Of a stretch of DNA of 64,000 nucleotides, positions 44,887-56,254 are shown in pieces (the stretch's first letter is position 1; each line of letters begins with the position of its first letter). The notes under the pieces are model-generated. The model ran no database searches. It was not told the DNA's origin and was given only the letters and a program-made list of their open reading frames with translations. This DNA is from Collybia mongolica (lineage: Eukaryota; Basidiomycota; Agaricomycetes; Agaricales; Clitocybaceae): contig JAAXNY010000008.1 of assembly GCA_013420905.1 (NCBI GenBank), forward strand, positions 3,038,001-3,102,000, written 5' to 3'. A program made the translations under genes and the position numbers.

Positions 44887-45762
44887 TGTTGAAAGGAAAG
44901 GACTGGTATAAATGAGTGGGGTATAGTGGGGGAATAAAGAAAGGGAGAGAGTGGTTGGTTGGTTTTTGGCTCTGTTTGTTTTTGAGAATTTCAAGTACAG
45001 CAAGTGGTGCGATCGATTTTTGTGCCTGACTAAGCCCACAGAACCAAGCTAGAGCAAGATGCCAATTTGGCTGTTCTCACACTGGGGGTAAACATATATT
45101 ATAGGACCATCTGTATAGTATAATGCATGCAAATGGAGGAAATTATAACTCAAATTACATTTAACATGTAAGGCCCAGATAGATAAGCAAGGTTAGAAAC
45201 TGTCCTACAGGCCTGGGTTCTGCTTTTCTGCTGTTTTCTGGAGCTGTTGTTCTTGCCTTTGCCCATAATTGGAGTGGGAGTCAGAAGAGATTTCAAAAAA
45301 CAAGTGGTTTGGTATAAGTATGAGATGCCAGGTTATCAGGTGTCAGCCTATCCAGTCGAGCAAAATGGTATTATATAAGAATTTCATTCTATAAGGCAGG
45401 TTTAGCCATTGGAAAATTTGTGCATTAGTTACAGATTGAACCCAGAGCCTCAGCAGTCTTAGTCAGCATCCATCAGCCTTGAGCAGTGCTGTTGAGTGTT
45501 AACTGTTAGTCTATAAAGGCAAGTAAACTAAATGGCTTGAAAACTTATATATCAGGTATAGTATCTCTAAAGGGCAAGCCCATAACCCATTTTTGCTGAG
45601 CACCCCTCCCCCAGTTCCACCCCGAGATTACAGGCCTGCCAGGAATGTACCTCATAGTGTAGTCTAGCCTTTACCAATGGACAGGATTAGTATCTGTCTG
45701 CCCCTCAATAAATTACACTATATTGGAATTTAAGAGCCTACATCGAGCCTACTGGTAAGATT

Positions 45763-47786
45763 TTAATTAGCCATGTACTGAATCTGCTGCATTGCTGCAA
45801 GTGCCTGTGCCCATAACACTGCTCGGGGCCTCCAGATATTATCAGGAAGGGCCACTCGGATATCTTTTTTGCCACAACGGTTTGATTGGATAATTTCATA
45901 TGGTGGATAACTGCCATCTTCCCATTCTTCACAACATATTCCATACCCAGGTGGAATAACTGCAGCATCTGTAAGCTCATGAAGAGCCTGGGCAAATATC
46001 ATCTTCTGATCCTCTGTAAATGGACACACATGCTTTGGAGCCTTAACCACCTCAGGTAAAAATTTGTCTGAAAACTGGGTTCCCAGCTGTGCCTCAGCCT
46101 CCAGCCAGTCCACATCAAGATCTTCATCACCTCCCTCTTCTTCATCACTGCCTGGGGGTGGCACATTTTCATCATCCAAAAACCCTGCACCATACTGTCC
46201 TGGTTGACGAGTTTGTACTGGTCCATCAGTTCCATAACAGTCCTCAATTTCAGTAGCAGTAAGACCAGCACAGTCATCACTGTAAACCCCATGTTCGAGC
46301 TGCCCAATAAAATGCATATCCTATGGAATAAATTGGATATCAGTGATCTGTAAGCTGCTGATTAAGATTATATGAATACCATAGGTGACATATCATGCCC
46401 AATACCTGAGATTGGATGGGCATTCCACTCCTCCTGGAATGCAATACAGTCTTTGTTTATCTCATTCAAGAAAAGAAGATGAAGGAGCCATAAATGGTGG
46501 GGGTTGGTGTGGTCAAGTGAATGCAGTCCCTCCAGCTGGTAAAAAACTGCACGCCACTGGTGAACAAATTGCTTGCCAAGTTCAACCCATAGCCGTTCAA
46601 TACGAGTGTTGTGGGTTGACCTAAATGGTGTCATTTTCATGCTAAAAACATAAGATAGAACACATACAATCCCCAAATAAAAGAACCATGGTTGAGCCCC
46701 TGGTACAATATCATATAAATTGATACTGCCTTATTCTCATGGCCCCGGTCAGCACGGACCCGCGATGGATGGCCATACTTTCCAACAGCATGAAGAAAGA
46801 CCTGGAGAACAGTTGCAGCCTGGTTGTTGTTGCTTGCCTGCAATCCAGTGACCTATGATGAGAATAATTAAAACTGCCTTTTGTTAGAAAATAATGATTA
46901 TGACTAACCAGACAGGAGTAGCCATCAACAAATCCATGTATGACAATCCCCCATAATATCAGCTTATGATGTCCATCAACATGCCACAATGCATTTGGAC
47001 ATGAAACCTGGTACTCGCGGCGCTGAACTGTAGTGTGCTGACGCATTCTCTGCCCCAACCCATCAATATGGTGTACTGAGGCCCATATCCGCCACTTCTG
47101 AACTCGCAGGCCATGCCGACGAAGAAATCCAGTAAGATACTGCAGACCAGATTCAGGCTTTGAATCACAGTATAACTTGACCAGAATATCAAGGTCTGCA
47201 TTGGAGAGTTGTGAAAATTTATACCCCACCCCATTCTGTTGTAAATGGTGTATGAGAGTTGGGCAACTAACTCCCAGAATATGTGCCAGCTTGGCAACTG
47301 AAATGTTCCACTTTGTGGACATAGCTTCCTGAAGCAGGGCTGGGTCAATATGCTTGCATGGCCGGCCACGTTTTCCCGTATGAATATCTGTCACAGGCTT
47401 GGGAACCTGCACATGATTATCATCTCTAGGAATAATAGTTAAAAATGGCTTTTTTACACCAAAAACTGTAGTACAAACTTCTGTTTTGCTGTTTCCTGAG
47501 CCTGACAAAGCTGCAAGATCAGTGTGGCAACTGATACTGTGAGTTGGTGAATCCAGAGTATTGGCAGTTTTTCCTTTTCTGCATGACTTTCCATGGCCAA
47601 GAGTATTGGAACAGCATCACTGGTTAGAGTATCAGCATGGTATTTAAGACGACCAGACTCAGCCTCATTTTGAAACACCTGGGCCCCCCAATGCCACATG
47701 TCAGATATTGCCTGGTAGGCTCCATATACAGCAGGAGACCATATAGCACTATCTGGATGGTTTGGAAGTGGGGGAAGTGGTACCAT
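45763..47786 (-). CDS. Integrase-core (DDE) transposase, apparently intact
   Basis: Minus-strand exons 47786-47475, 47406-46909, 46852-46668, 46620-46380 and 46320-45763 join in frame to 597 residues with no stop. Residues 1-105 are helical. Residues 105-165 contain KRGRPC, as in an AT-hook, and a helix-turn-helix near SVAKLAHILGVSCPTL. The integrase core follows: WHVDGHHKLI (Asp near residue 248), RADRGHEN (Asp near 304) and STHNTRIERLWVE (Glu near 339), with 34 residues between the second Asp and the Glu. The block LHLLFLNEINKDCIAFQEEW is typical of the eukaryotic rve-like IS3EU group. The last 185 residues include a very acidic linker. It should cut the element ends and join them with a 6 bp stagger. 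Junction 1 could also use a donor 15 nt downstream. Confidence 0.82.
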
Positions 47787-47940
47787 TCTACTGCTCAGAA
47801 GTAAAGGTTGCAGATACAATTATTGAGTGATAAAGATTGGTAATGTAACATGCTCTCGGCACATGTGCTAATACTAAACCCCACCAAAATATCTGTGGAA
47901 TTTTACCATCTCAACCATAACATTTGGCTCATACTCCACA

Positions 47941-49566
47941 ATGTCCAGTACATCCAGGAAGGAAGGCCATTCCTTATTATCAATCACAAACTCTCTATTT
48001 CCTCCAAAGCCATTTCATCTCACTAAAGTACCCCAGCCCCTGCACACTCCTGAGATCGTTGACCCAACTGTATTCCACCAGTCTGAGGACCACTGGTATG
48101 ACTCTGCAACAGTTGTAGTTCGGGTGAGGCCCATTATGATTTTGCTCACAATCTGAATCACTAATACCTCTAAATATTCTCAAGGCCGAGAAGTCTGATA
48201 AGGCAGTTCAAGTTCACATCGCAATGCTGATCCAGCACTCAGAGGTCCTTCACGACATGTTTTCAGTCCCACACCCAAAAAATGCTGAACCCAGTAATGT
48301 GGCCTCTGAGAGTTCAAGCACAGCTTCAATGGAAATAGACCAGCAACCACCTCCATCAGTGTTTATACAAATTTATTTTTGTGCTTGTACAAGTCCAAAA
48401 AGTGTGCAAACAAACAGCTGAAAAGCTATGTCTGAATTTTGACAAGTTCTCAATGCAAATTTGTTTGAAATTTATTGCTTCTCCAGTAGTGTGCTTAACA
48501 ACATGTTGACTGGTCTCAGGATAACCCCACAGCCTTCACCTACATGTTTCCGAGCACAGAACATGCACTGTGTTTACATACCATCGCTGTTGCCATCACA
48601 GATGGTGACAACGTAATTCGGAACTATGGGCCGACTTTTGATATGTAGGATCAACTTACAGGTGAACTTCATACTCAATACATTCCTGAAGACCAACTAC
48701 AAACCTAGTTTGGGTATTGGAGCTGTATTGTGATGCCACACATAGGAAAAACTTTCAGAGGAAACTTGCAGACTTGTCGTCAAGCCGAAAAGTGCCGGAA
48801 AGTGCCGAAAAGCGAACAAGAAATTTGTCATCTTACTGATGTCTCATGTATGCCGAGGGTACAATCACTAATCCAATAAATTTGCATGTAACAATTGAGG
48901 AGCTCGAAGATGTCATAGGATGGCTATACAGGTGAGAAATTCAAACTTTGGCTTTGGAAAACAGATGCTTACAGAGCACGCTGTAGACGATGGGATGAAG
49001 AAGCCCTTGCAAATGATTCGAAACTTCGAGAACAAAAAAATATCAACCTGCTCAAAGTTAGTCGCATATGGATCATGGAACTTGCTGCAAATTCAGCAAT
49101 CAAAGAGCTTCATGATTTATACCTTCCTGCAACTCGTCGAATTGAGATTGCTCGGCTCTACAATGTTGAGAGCTGGTTAAAGCCAGCATTTCGGCTACTC
49201 CTTAACCTCCAGCTGACAAATCTGGATACAGTGCAAGTTCAGCAGATCGGTTTTGGGCTCTATGAGATTCTTGCTCGGGGCAAGGAGCGACTGGAGCTAT
49301 ATCGCAAATCCATCGCATTTGTAGCCCCTGAGCTGTCCTTTGATGATAGTGACCTTGATTGGGGAGGATGCACGAACCATCAGCAATGCATCGCAGCCTG
49401 GAAGACTTACTGGTGGCGACACATGGCCCGTGCCCTTCTCCATCCTGATACACCTCTTCACCTCAATGATATAGGTGAAACCCTGTCAAAGGTCATTATT
49501 CCAGGTCTCGCTGATAATTGCAAAGCTGTAATAATCGAGAAAATCAGATTTGATGGGGCAGATTGA
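47941..49566 (+). pseudogene. BTB/POZ-type gene carried inside the element, central part disrupted
   Basis: It is divergent from the transposase, 155 bp away. Exons 47941-48123 and 48185-48365 give FHQSEDHWYDSATVVVR and VHIAMLIQHSEVLHDMFSVP. This is the start of a BTB domain of the kind common in Agaricomycetes. The C-terminal helical region is encoded at about 48920-49566: LLKVSRIWMELAANSAIKEL, then EIARLYNVESWLKPAFRLLL. Between 48370 and 48915 the frame is full of stops. An unrelated-looking stretch (TAFTYMFPSTEHALC...) and three AAAGTGCCG-type motifs like those at the element's right end are present there. BTB domains mediate dimerisation and cullin-3 binding. The 3' part keeps CpGs and a long open frame, so it may be recent. 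Confidence 0.6.
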
Positions 49567-50416
49567 ATCCTGGACAGGATTGTTTCACTGGCATGTAGTC
49601 ACATTGGGAGCCTGGGATAAAGTATGCACACTCTCATACAGTTTTGACTGGTCACTTACCAGCTCCTCTCGAAGGGTCCATTTTCTATTTAGGCAGTTTA
49701 TCGATCAATTCCTGTCGTTCATTTTGCTATAATTTTATATGCTTGGTCCAAATTGTTCATTAGATTATGGTTCACTAGCCTCATTCAGACACTGAAAGGT
49801 TTGCACACGCATAATTATAAAGTTTCGCGCAGTTGTTGAAAGCTTTCGCGCACTAGTCGAAAGTTCGGCGGGGTTGATCAGAAAGTGCCGCAAACTCCAA
49901 AAGTTTGGCGGGCCGAGATTCAAAGTCAGCAGCCAGTAAATATTTTTGGAAGTCCAGGCACATTTACAAGTTTTGATCAAATTTTATTTTTTTTACATAT
50001 TGAACGCCATAGGGGAGAGCGTAAAATATTGGCATTAGTGGACCACCCATAGTACCGCATGTTTTCCTGTGGTAGGCAAAATATGACTAACAACTCCATT
50101 AATTCTTCCCTGCCTCAGACTCTATTTAGTGTTAGAGTACGGTTTTCGATTCAAACGTTGACCATGTCCATGGGTTTTGAGCCAACCTGTCCATTAAAGG
50201 TTGTACCAAGGGCATTCCATAATGGTTGGAGACTCTTCAGTCATAATTTTCCGCAGTCCCGTGAACTTCTGAGTGGCATGAAAAAATCATAATAGTTTAT
50301 CATATATAATCATAGGTCATATCGGACTGCTAAACCTTGATATTATTAAAATAAGCAATAATCTCGTACTATCCCATGACAGCCACATTTTCCCTGGGTC
50401 GCAAGGGTCGCTCGAG

Positions 50417-51372
50417 TTACTTGGTGGACCACAGATACTCGTTGATCCTCTGGTCGATCTCGCCCTTGTTAGGAGAGTCAGAGCGGGGGGCTTGACGATA
50501 GCACCCGTCGTCATAGTCTGTGTCGTACCCATCGGTGGTATGATCAATACTATAGAAAACTGCGTCTGAGAGGTATTTGCCGAGGTCCCTCTCGGAGTCG
50601 CTGAAAAAACCAGCGTAAGTGGTTGGGTCTTCGCTGTCGTCATCGTAATCGACATGGTAGCCGCCGTCGGAGGCGGATTGCTCATCATAAGTGACCGCAA
50701 CGTGTGGAACGTGAGGGGAATCCTCGCGATTATTTCCGTCTCCACCTCCGCACCCTTTCTCCAAGTCTTCCTTTTCAGGCTGATCACCGTCACTCCACGC
50801 GCCATCCGGCGAACTGCCATCGTAATCTTCCTTACTTGTATCAGCGCTTGAGCTAGAGCCACCAGCATAATCTGACGAAGAGCTAGAGCCGCTATAGACC
50901 CGCACGGTAAAAACTCTGCCACGGTTTCCTAAGCTCCCGTCAGTGAACAGGGCTGACTCGCTGAAGTATTCAGAGTCGGTGGTCGCTGCACTCCAGCGGC
51001 CGGAAATACTGCCCTTGGTGAGTGGCTGAATCATTGAGGATCCCAGTCGGACTCTGCGTCGAGACCATCGTTTACGTGGGGTCAAGTCTTGCTCGAGGAA
51101 TGTGTAATCCCTGGAGGCGAGGTCAATACTCTCGAATATAAGCCAAGGTTATGAAGTTACGCACCTTAAATATTCCTGCATACACTCTTCTCTGGAGAAA
51201 TTCGTATTTCAGTCTGGTTGAAGAGGAATGGTGAAGAAAGAACGCACACGACATCTGCAGGGAAGAGTGGTTCATGGGTAGGAACCTGCCCAGTAGAATT
51301 GACGCCCGGGCTTGGATCATTCTTGGGAGCCAGGGCGGCTGTATCAGCACTCGCATTGGTTGTCGAGGACAT
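50417..51372 (-). CDS. Acidic Ser/Asp-rich protein of the duplicated unit (copy B)
   Basis: Exons 51372-51248, 51191-51165 and 51110-50417 are equivalent to the gene at 19426-20381, again 281 residues with no stop. Differences from copy A cluster in the Ser-rich centre (VRVYSGSSSSSDY against VRVHSSSSTLSDY) and near the C-terminus, and many change the residue. The splice sites and basic segment TPRKRWSRRR are unchanged. Preservation in both copies is the main argument that it is a real gene. Confidence 0.55.
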
Positions 51373-51862
51373 GTGAAGGGATATATATGCACTGTGTAAT
51401 CGAGGGTATGAATTTGATATGTGGAGAAAATGGCACTAGCTTTATAGCGAAGTACGGTCCCGTGACCGCATATGGGGACAATGGTGTCCTACAAGTTGGA
51501 CAAAACCGGTGCCGGAGTAATCGCTCAATCAGGTAATATTTCGAAAAGCACAATGCGTCCATGAACACGGCACTTAGACTCGCCTCGCGATGGTCATGGT
51601 TTATCTGGACAATGAATTCTGGTGGCGGGATACGGTGACAAGAGTTGTGATATGCTTCTGAACCCGCCATGGACTGCTAGCCAGTGACCGTCAAAAGATG
51701 AGGTCCCAACACCAATATTGCAATTTGACATAGGACAGGCCGCGCCGGCAGCGCCGCCTTGTCAAGTTGGCTCCATTATTGATTTGACGGGAGAACGGAG
51801 AACATAATGTCCGTGAACAACATGTAATAGGAAGAGGGATATACTGATATCAGAAGAATCGG

Positions 51863-52264
51863 CTACCTGGGAGATAGGACATTGTCGTGAAATTTAAACT
51901 TGCTCAAACTGGGAACCTGCGGTATCACTGTCGACGGACATGCGGGGGGACTATAGTATAGAGACTTGCGGCCAGCCATATATTTTCCTGGTTGCAGGGA
52001 GGTGGTAAAGTGACTGTTAACGGATAGCAGGCCCAATGAGGGAAAGAGGGAGATACAGATGCGAAGATACGACTGGCTGAATTTAACGGCCAGTCGTTGC
52101 GGAAATTCTCTTACTTGGATCCTGTTGGGCAATGGAAAGTCATCAGAAGATCGCAGGCAATCTGGGCAACAACCTGACAGGCGGTTCAATGTTAGGGAAT
52201 TAGCCTCGTCTATTGCGCGTCCTGGAACCACTGGCGTGGACGCGGTTACGTCGAGTGATTGCAT
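51863..52264 (-). CDS. Unrecognised reading frame in the duplicated unit (copy B)
   Basis: Counterpart of 20872-21273, 133 codons, with a few substitutions (for example TAS for STS near the N-terminus, and RICIS for RICNS). The same internal donor and acceptor are present. Confidence 0.35.
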   Translation of the reverse strand: MQSLDVTASTPVVPGRAIDEANSLTLNRLSGCCPDCLRSSDDFPLPNRIQVREFPQRLAVKFSQSYLRICISLFPSLGLLSVNSHFTTSLQPGKYMAGRKSLYYSPPACPSTVIPQVPSLSKFKFHDNVLSPR

Positions 52265-52330
52265 AGTTAAGTCTGAGGGTCACTAAGTAAAACCATTGAG
52301 ATGGATGTCGACAACAATAGCATTATTGTC

Positions 52331-52780
52331 CTAGGTTATAGCCCTCCAGATCCGTAGCTTTCTGTTGATACCCCCCACAATCGTCGTCGAGACTATTATG
52401 AAGGTGCCTTGTCCAATAGTCCCCCACCAAATCCTCCCGATAATCATGAGGTATTCGAATTCATTCTCGATGTTTCCTGAAGAACCCCAAATTTGATAAA
52501 CGGTGATGGCCATGAACTAGTACTGTCCATCCAATAATACCAATGCAAATTTGAGGGTCCGCGTGGCCGTTCGGAACACTGGCCCTCTGTAACGAAACAT
52601 AAAAGCCATCACGTGGAATAATAAATTCCCGCTATAGCTCAACAACAAAAAGCATAGTTCCTGCCCACCTCCATTTCCTCGAAAAGTAGGACGCTCCCTG
52701 AGTTCTCCAAACGAGCCATAGATATGAGAGGCCACCAAGATGCGAATATGCACGCAGTACTCCCGCGCGCATGTAACCGT
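52331..52780 (-). pseudogene. Broken counterpart of the hydrophobic frame (copy B)
   Basis: Matches 21340-21786, but small deletions around 52480-52510 (copy A has extra AGA and C residues there) split the frame. The hydrophobic segment GTFIIVSTTIVGG remains at the C-terminal end. Confidence 0.4.
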
Positions 52781-53080
52781 TGTAATCACCAATTTCCCAA
52801 CCTAGACAAAGTGAGCCTCGACGTCGCCAAATACATATTCGCCCAACATGACCAAGTGTGTATTGGGCCCAACGGGTGAGTCCCTATCGTTGTCAGCCTT
52901 CCTGGGTATGCTGGGTGTTGATGCCACAATCATAGGTGCGCTCAGGTGGCGCCACAGCTCGCAGCGAGTGGCGTAGGAATTGCGCATGCGCAATTCACCA
53001 CCACTTCGCCACCTCCGCTTGGCGAGAACGAGAACGCAGCGGCAGTCACAGCACCGCTCAAGCAAGAAAGAGAGAAATAC

Positions 53081-54003
53081 ATGACCGACCCGATGGCCCG
53101 AAAGGCGAAGCTCGAGGCCGATGAATGGGGGAGAGACGTCACTCCGACAAGCATCATCTGCAATGGCTGCAACAAAAAGATACTCCTCGATCAACGCGGC
53201 GAGTACTATCCGGGTCTTTGGATTAAGCATCGTAAGAAATGCAAAATGATTGCGAAAAAGTCAGGCATCAAAAATCCTCCCAGTGTAAGGCGCCCTTCGT
53301 GAGATACTAGGGGTCTAGCTAACGCGCCTCACTACTCCAGGCGGCAGGCAGAACATCGGCTAGGAAGAGCGTCGTACGGAGTTTCAGTCCAGACAACGGA
53401 GGCGCCACGTCGATGATGCGTGTGGCCAATAGCACACCCAATTGGCAGGTCGATATTGGAAGCTCGCCTTGTGGGCGTAGTGCTTCTCCTTCCACCATAA
53501 GTTCACGGTCTTCAAGCGTTGGCCCATCAAGGACCTTACCTTCTATATCTGTGCACAAAAGATACAGTGAGCCAATTTACTCTCTGCGCCCAAGGACCAT
53601 CGCTCCACCCAAGGAGCTTGAGTTCGATTATGTGGCGGGGCCACCGGAAACGTCCATATCCATAACACCGTTTGAGGATGCCCACGATACGGATAATACC
53701 TATGATGAAGTCTCCACCTCGGATGGAGGTTCCGAGCCCCGTTCATCCTCGTCCATCGAGGGGAGCCATAGGGGCGCACGCGTCGGAAGTGGCCGTTACT
53801 GGTCCGAGGCGCCATTCGATGGGGGTACGTGCATTCCTTCTTTGCAGTGAAAACCGGAGCCAATGAGGTGCATCTGTACAGGTTTGGGAGAGTCTTCGAC
53901 GGGGTTATACCGGTTTTCGACTCGCTGGGAGCTAGTGAAGGTGTTCCCAGGCATGCACAAGAAGCGTTATGAGAAGGATGGATTTGACGAAGAGATGGCC
54001 TAG
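53081..54003 (+). CDS. C-C-H-C motif protein of the duplicated unit (copy B)
   Basis: Exons 53081-53284, 53341-53824 and 53882-54003 match the copy A gene and give 269 residues. The motif reads CNGCNKKILLDQRGEYYPGL then HRKKC. All splice sites are kept and no stop is introduced. Replacements lie mainly in the disordered middle. As in copy A, the frame is open upstream to 52946 without an ATG. Confidence 0.6.
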
Positions 54004-54890
54004 GTGTCGCCTTGACCCTCCATCTCACCAGTGTATGAAACCTGCGAATTACGTTGAATCATGATATGGTGCTGTGTGTTGATCCGACCTAGATGTTTGG
54101 CTCTTTTGACTACGATTTTTACAGAATGTATCTCGTACCCCAGAATACTATTTGCCAGCCGTTCTGCATGTTTCCTGGTAATATGAGGGTGTCGAAACGG
54201 GCGCGAGTAGTTCCAGTCCCATCCTTGTGGTAACAACGTGGCCCCAATGGTCTAAACGCTCTCCGTCTATCTGGCTGCACATACGCCGCGAGGGCCTACA
54301 GGGGATTGTTGCCGTGCATGGGCGGTGCGGGAAGGATCGGGGGTAGCGAGGGTCCCTATTGCTACATGGGTCCAAGGATAGGTATTACTCGACCCCATGA
54401 GTCCAGCGTCCAACATATCCTAGAGAACATGAACTTGCGTCCATGGCCAATACGTGGCGTGATCCAGGATGGGCCTGATGGCAACGTATCTGTCCCTAGG
54501 TTAAAGACGACCAATGAGCATTGATAGCGTACGGTGGTGGGCGTGGCGTCCGCTATACATCATCGATGTGGCGTTATGGAGCATTGTATACGATGTTGAA
54601 CGCGAATGTTGGGTTCGGCTGTCGGCTCTTTCCCTCCTCTGCCCTTGTTTCTCACTCTCCTGTACTCCGCACCCCGATACTCATGCAACTCTAGAATCTC
54701 TCTCTTAAACTCCGTTTGGCCATGGAACCAGGTACCAAGCAGATACCATAGGAAAACTGCATCTCGAAAACCTAGTCTTGGAGGCAAACGGAACACGGAG
54801 ATGGATGTTCTGGAGCATTAGGAATAGAGGTGGGGAACGCGCAAACATACATGGTATTATACATTTATTTCTTATTCAATGGCTTTTATT

Positions 54891-56254
54891 TCTACATGCC
54901 ACAGAGCTCGACAACCGAGTCCTGCTATCGACAATGAACCACGATCGCGAAGCCCTCAACGGCCCACTGAGTCCATGTGCGTGCATACCACTGTTCAGCT
55001 GTCTGACTTCCCCGCTGCATTTTTCAGAAACTCGTCCTGGATAGGAAAAACTCCCAGGGATCGATGGTCCACCATTATGGTCGAATACATACGAAAGGAA
55101 GACGGATCTACCAACATAGAGCATTGTCAAAGTCGCTTACAAATGTAATTTCTTGCCTTCTATTCGCTCTACAAACCTTGCTACTTGTTCAACAAAGACT
55201 ATAATAACAGTGGAATGTACCATCTATGCCTACTAGGAATATACTCATCCACCAAGTTAAGATCTATTGAAACACCCATCACCGCTATGCCATAGCTTCT
55301 AGTGCGAGCAATATTAACGGTATATCTTTGAAATCTGACGGACAAGAAATACATTTGACAGCCCGCTTCCTCGACCTGATATCCTCTGTTCGGATCTCCA
55401 GCTTCCCTCGTCGCAATGTTGTTTTTGCAGCAGTACTGGTTCCGGTTTTCCAACATCATTACGGAGGTCTTTTTGGCGAATAGACCTCAGCGTACATTTG
55501 AGAGTAATGGACTACCGTCAATAGAGAACACAAGGTCTGCCCCTTGTTTTTCTTATTCTCTTCGATTCTTCTCACCGCTCATCCTTTTAGATCCTGACTG
55601 ATGATGCCACAGCGACGATCATATCATAGACAAAACGTCCTGGATATCCTACAAGGATGTTGCATCGCCTCACTACGATGCATTCATCGTATGTCAAGAT
55701 TTCGCGCTCAACTGATGGCAGTACAAAGACACCAAGGCATCTTGACAACAAACACTGATATCAGGCATTCGGACAGATCTATCCATATGATAGTGTTTTT
55801 AGAACAAGCCACCGCACTTCGTAAGTGGTTACGCGTCTATACTACGGCTGAACACTCAATAATGGGCTGAAACAAACGGTCGCAGCCCTCGATTTGTTAG
55901 GGACGCGGCCCCATTTGTCGAAAGATTAAATGTCCAATTTTTTTGCAGATGCGAAAAGATTCCGGGTTTGTGCACCCTTTTTCAGAGCGCTACTCTGCAT
56001 ACGGGTTCCCCATCCAAATTGGTAGAGAATCAAGTTTACGCTCATGGTCGACATGACTTGATATCATTAGAGGCCTTGCGCTCCACGCACTGCCCGGGTG
56101 TGCACCGTCAGCAATCGTGTTGTAATCCTAATGATAGGTCATGATGATCGGGCGAAGGGTTTGAAATAGTGGCATAATAACAGGATGATGTAAGTCATCA
56201 GCAAGGTTAACAAAGCATCTCGATCCTCGACCCGTCTTATTCACAGGTGATATT
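54891..56254. other. Region without a resolved gene
   Basis: Sequence to the right of copy B. A protein-like plus-strand frame at about 54990-55148 (VQLSDFPAAFFRNSSWIGKT...) and another at 55416-55545 (FRFSNIITEVFLANRPQ...) may be exons of a decayed gene, but I found no consistent splice model. Confidence 0.35.

Larger units (their letters stand above)
42879..50011. mobile_element. IS3EU-type large DNA transposon with extra genes
   Basis: Ends TATGGC...GCCATA with imperfect inverted repeats of about 38 bp (left 42879 on, right to 50011). GGGGAG occurs on both sides (42873-42878 and 50012-50017), and copy A has a single GGGGAG at the matching point near 19019-19024. A 6 bp duplication, TAT ends and an IS3/retroviral-integrase-like transposase are what I recall for the IS3EU superfamily; I could not check a database. 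Subterminal motifs around GCCAAACTTT recur at both ends. Inside are the transposase, an unrecognised gene with an acidic tail and a BTB-type gene. The outer 5 kb on the left is CpG-poor; the right end is not. Confidence 0.8.
42225..54890. repeat. Duplicated unit, copy B, split by a 7.1 kb insertion
   Basis: 42225-42878 and 50012-54890 match copy A (18371-23890) nearly base for base. The 7,133 bp between them is the inserted element at 42879-50011. The left piece has lost many CpGs that copy A keeps (for example CGGGCAG to CAGGCAG and GGACGACATC to GGACAACATC), while the right piece keeps almost all. Copy B lacks the 85 bp repeat found at the right end of copy A. Confidence 0.87.

Noticed and set aside
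46721..46852. Earlier splice model of the transposase using a 26 nt intron before MKMTPF
   Set aside because: The longer intron 46621-46667 joins GSFIWG directly to STHNTRIERLW, which matches the family better and avoids an implausibly short intron.
42225..54890. Starship-type giant element
   Set aside because: No tyrosine-recombinase (DUF3435-like) gene is seen at either edge. The 7.1 kb insert has DDE chemistry and short inverted repeats.
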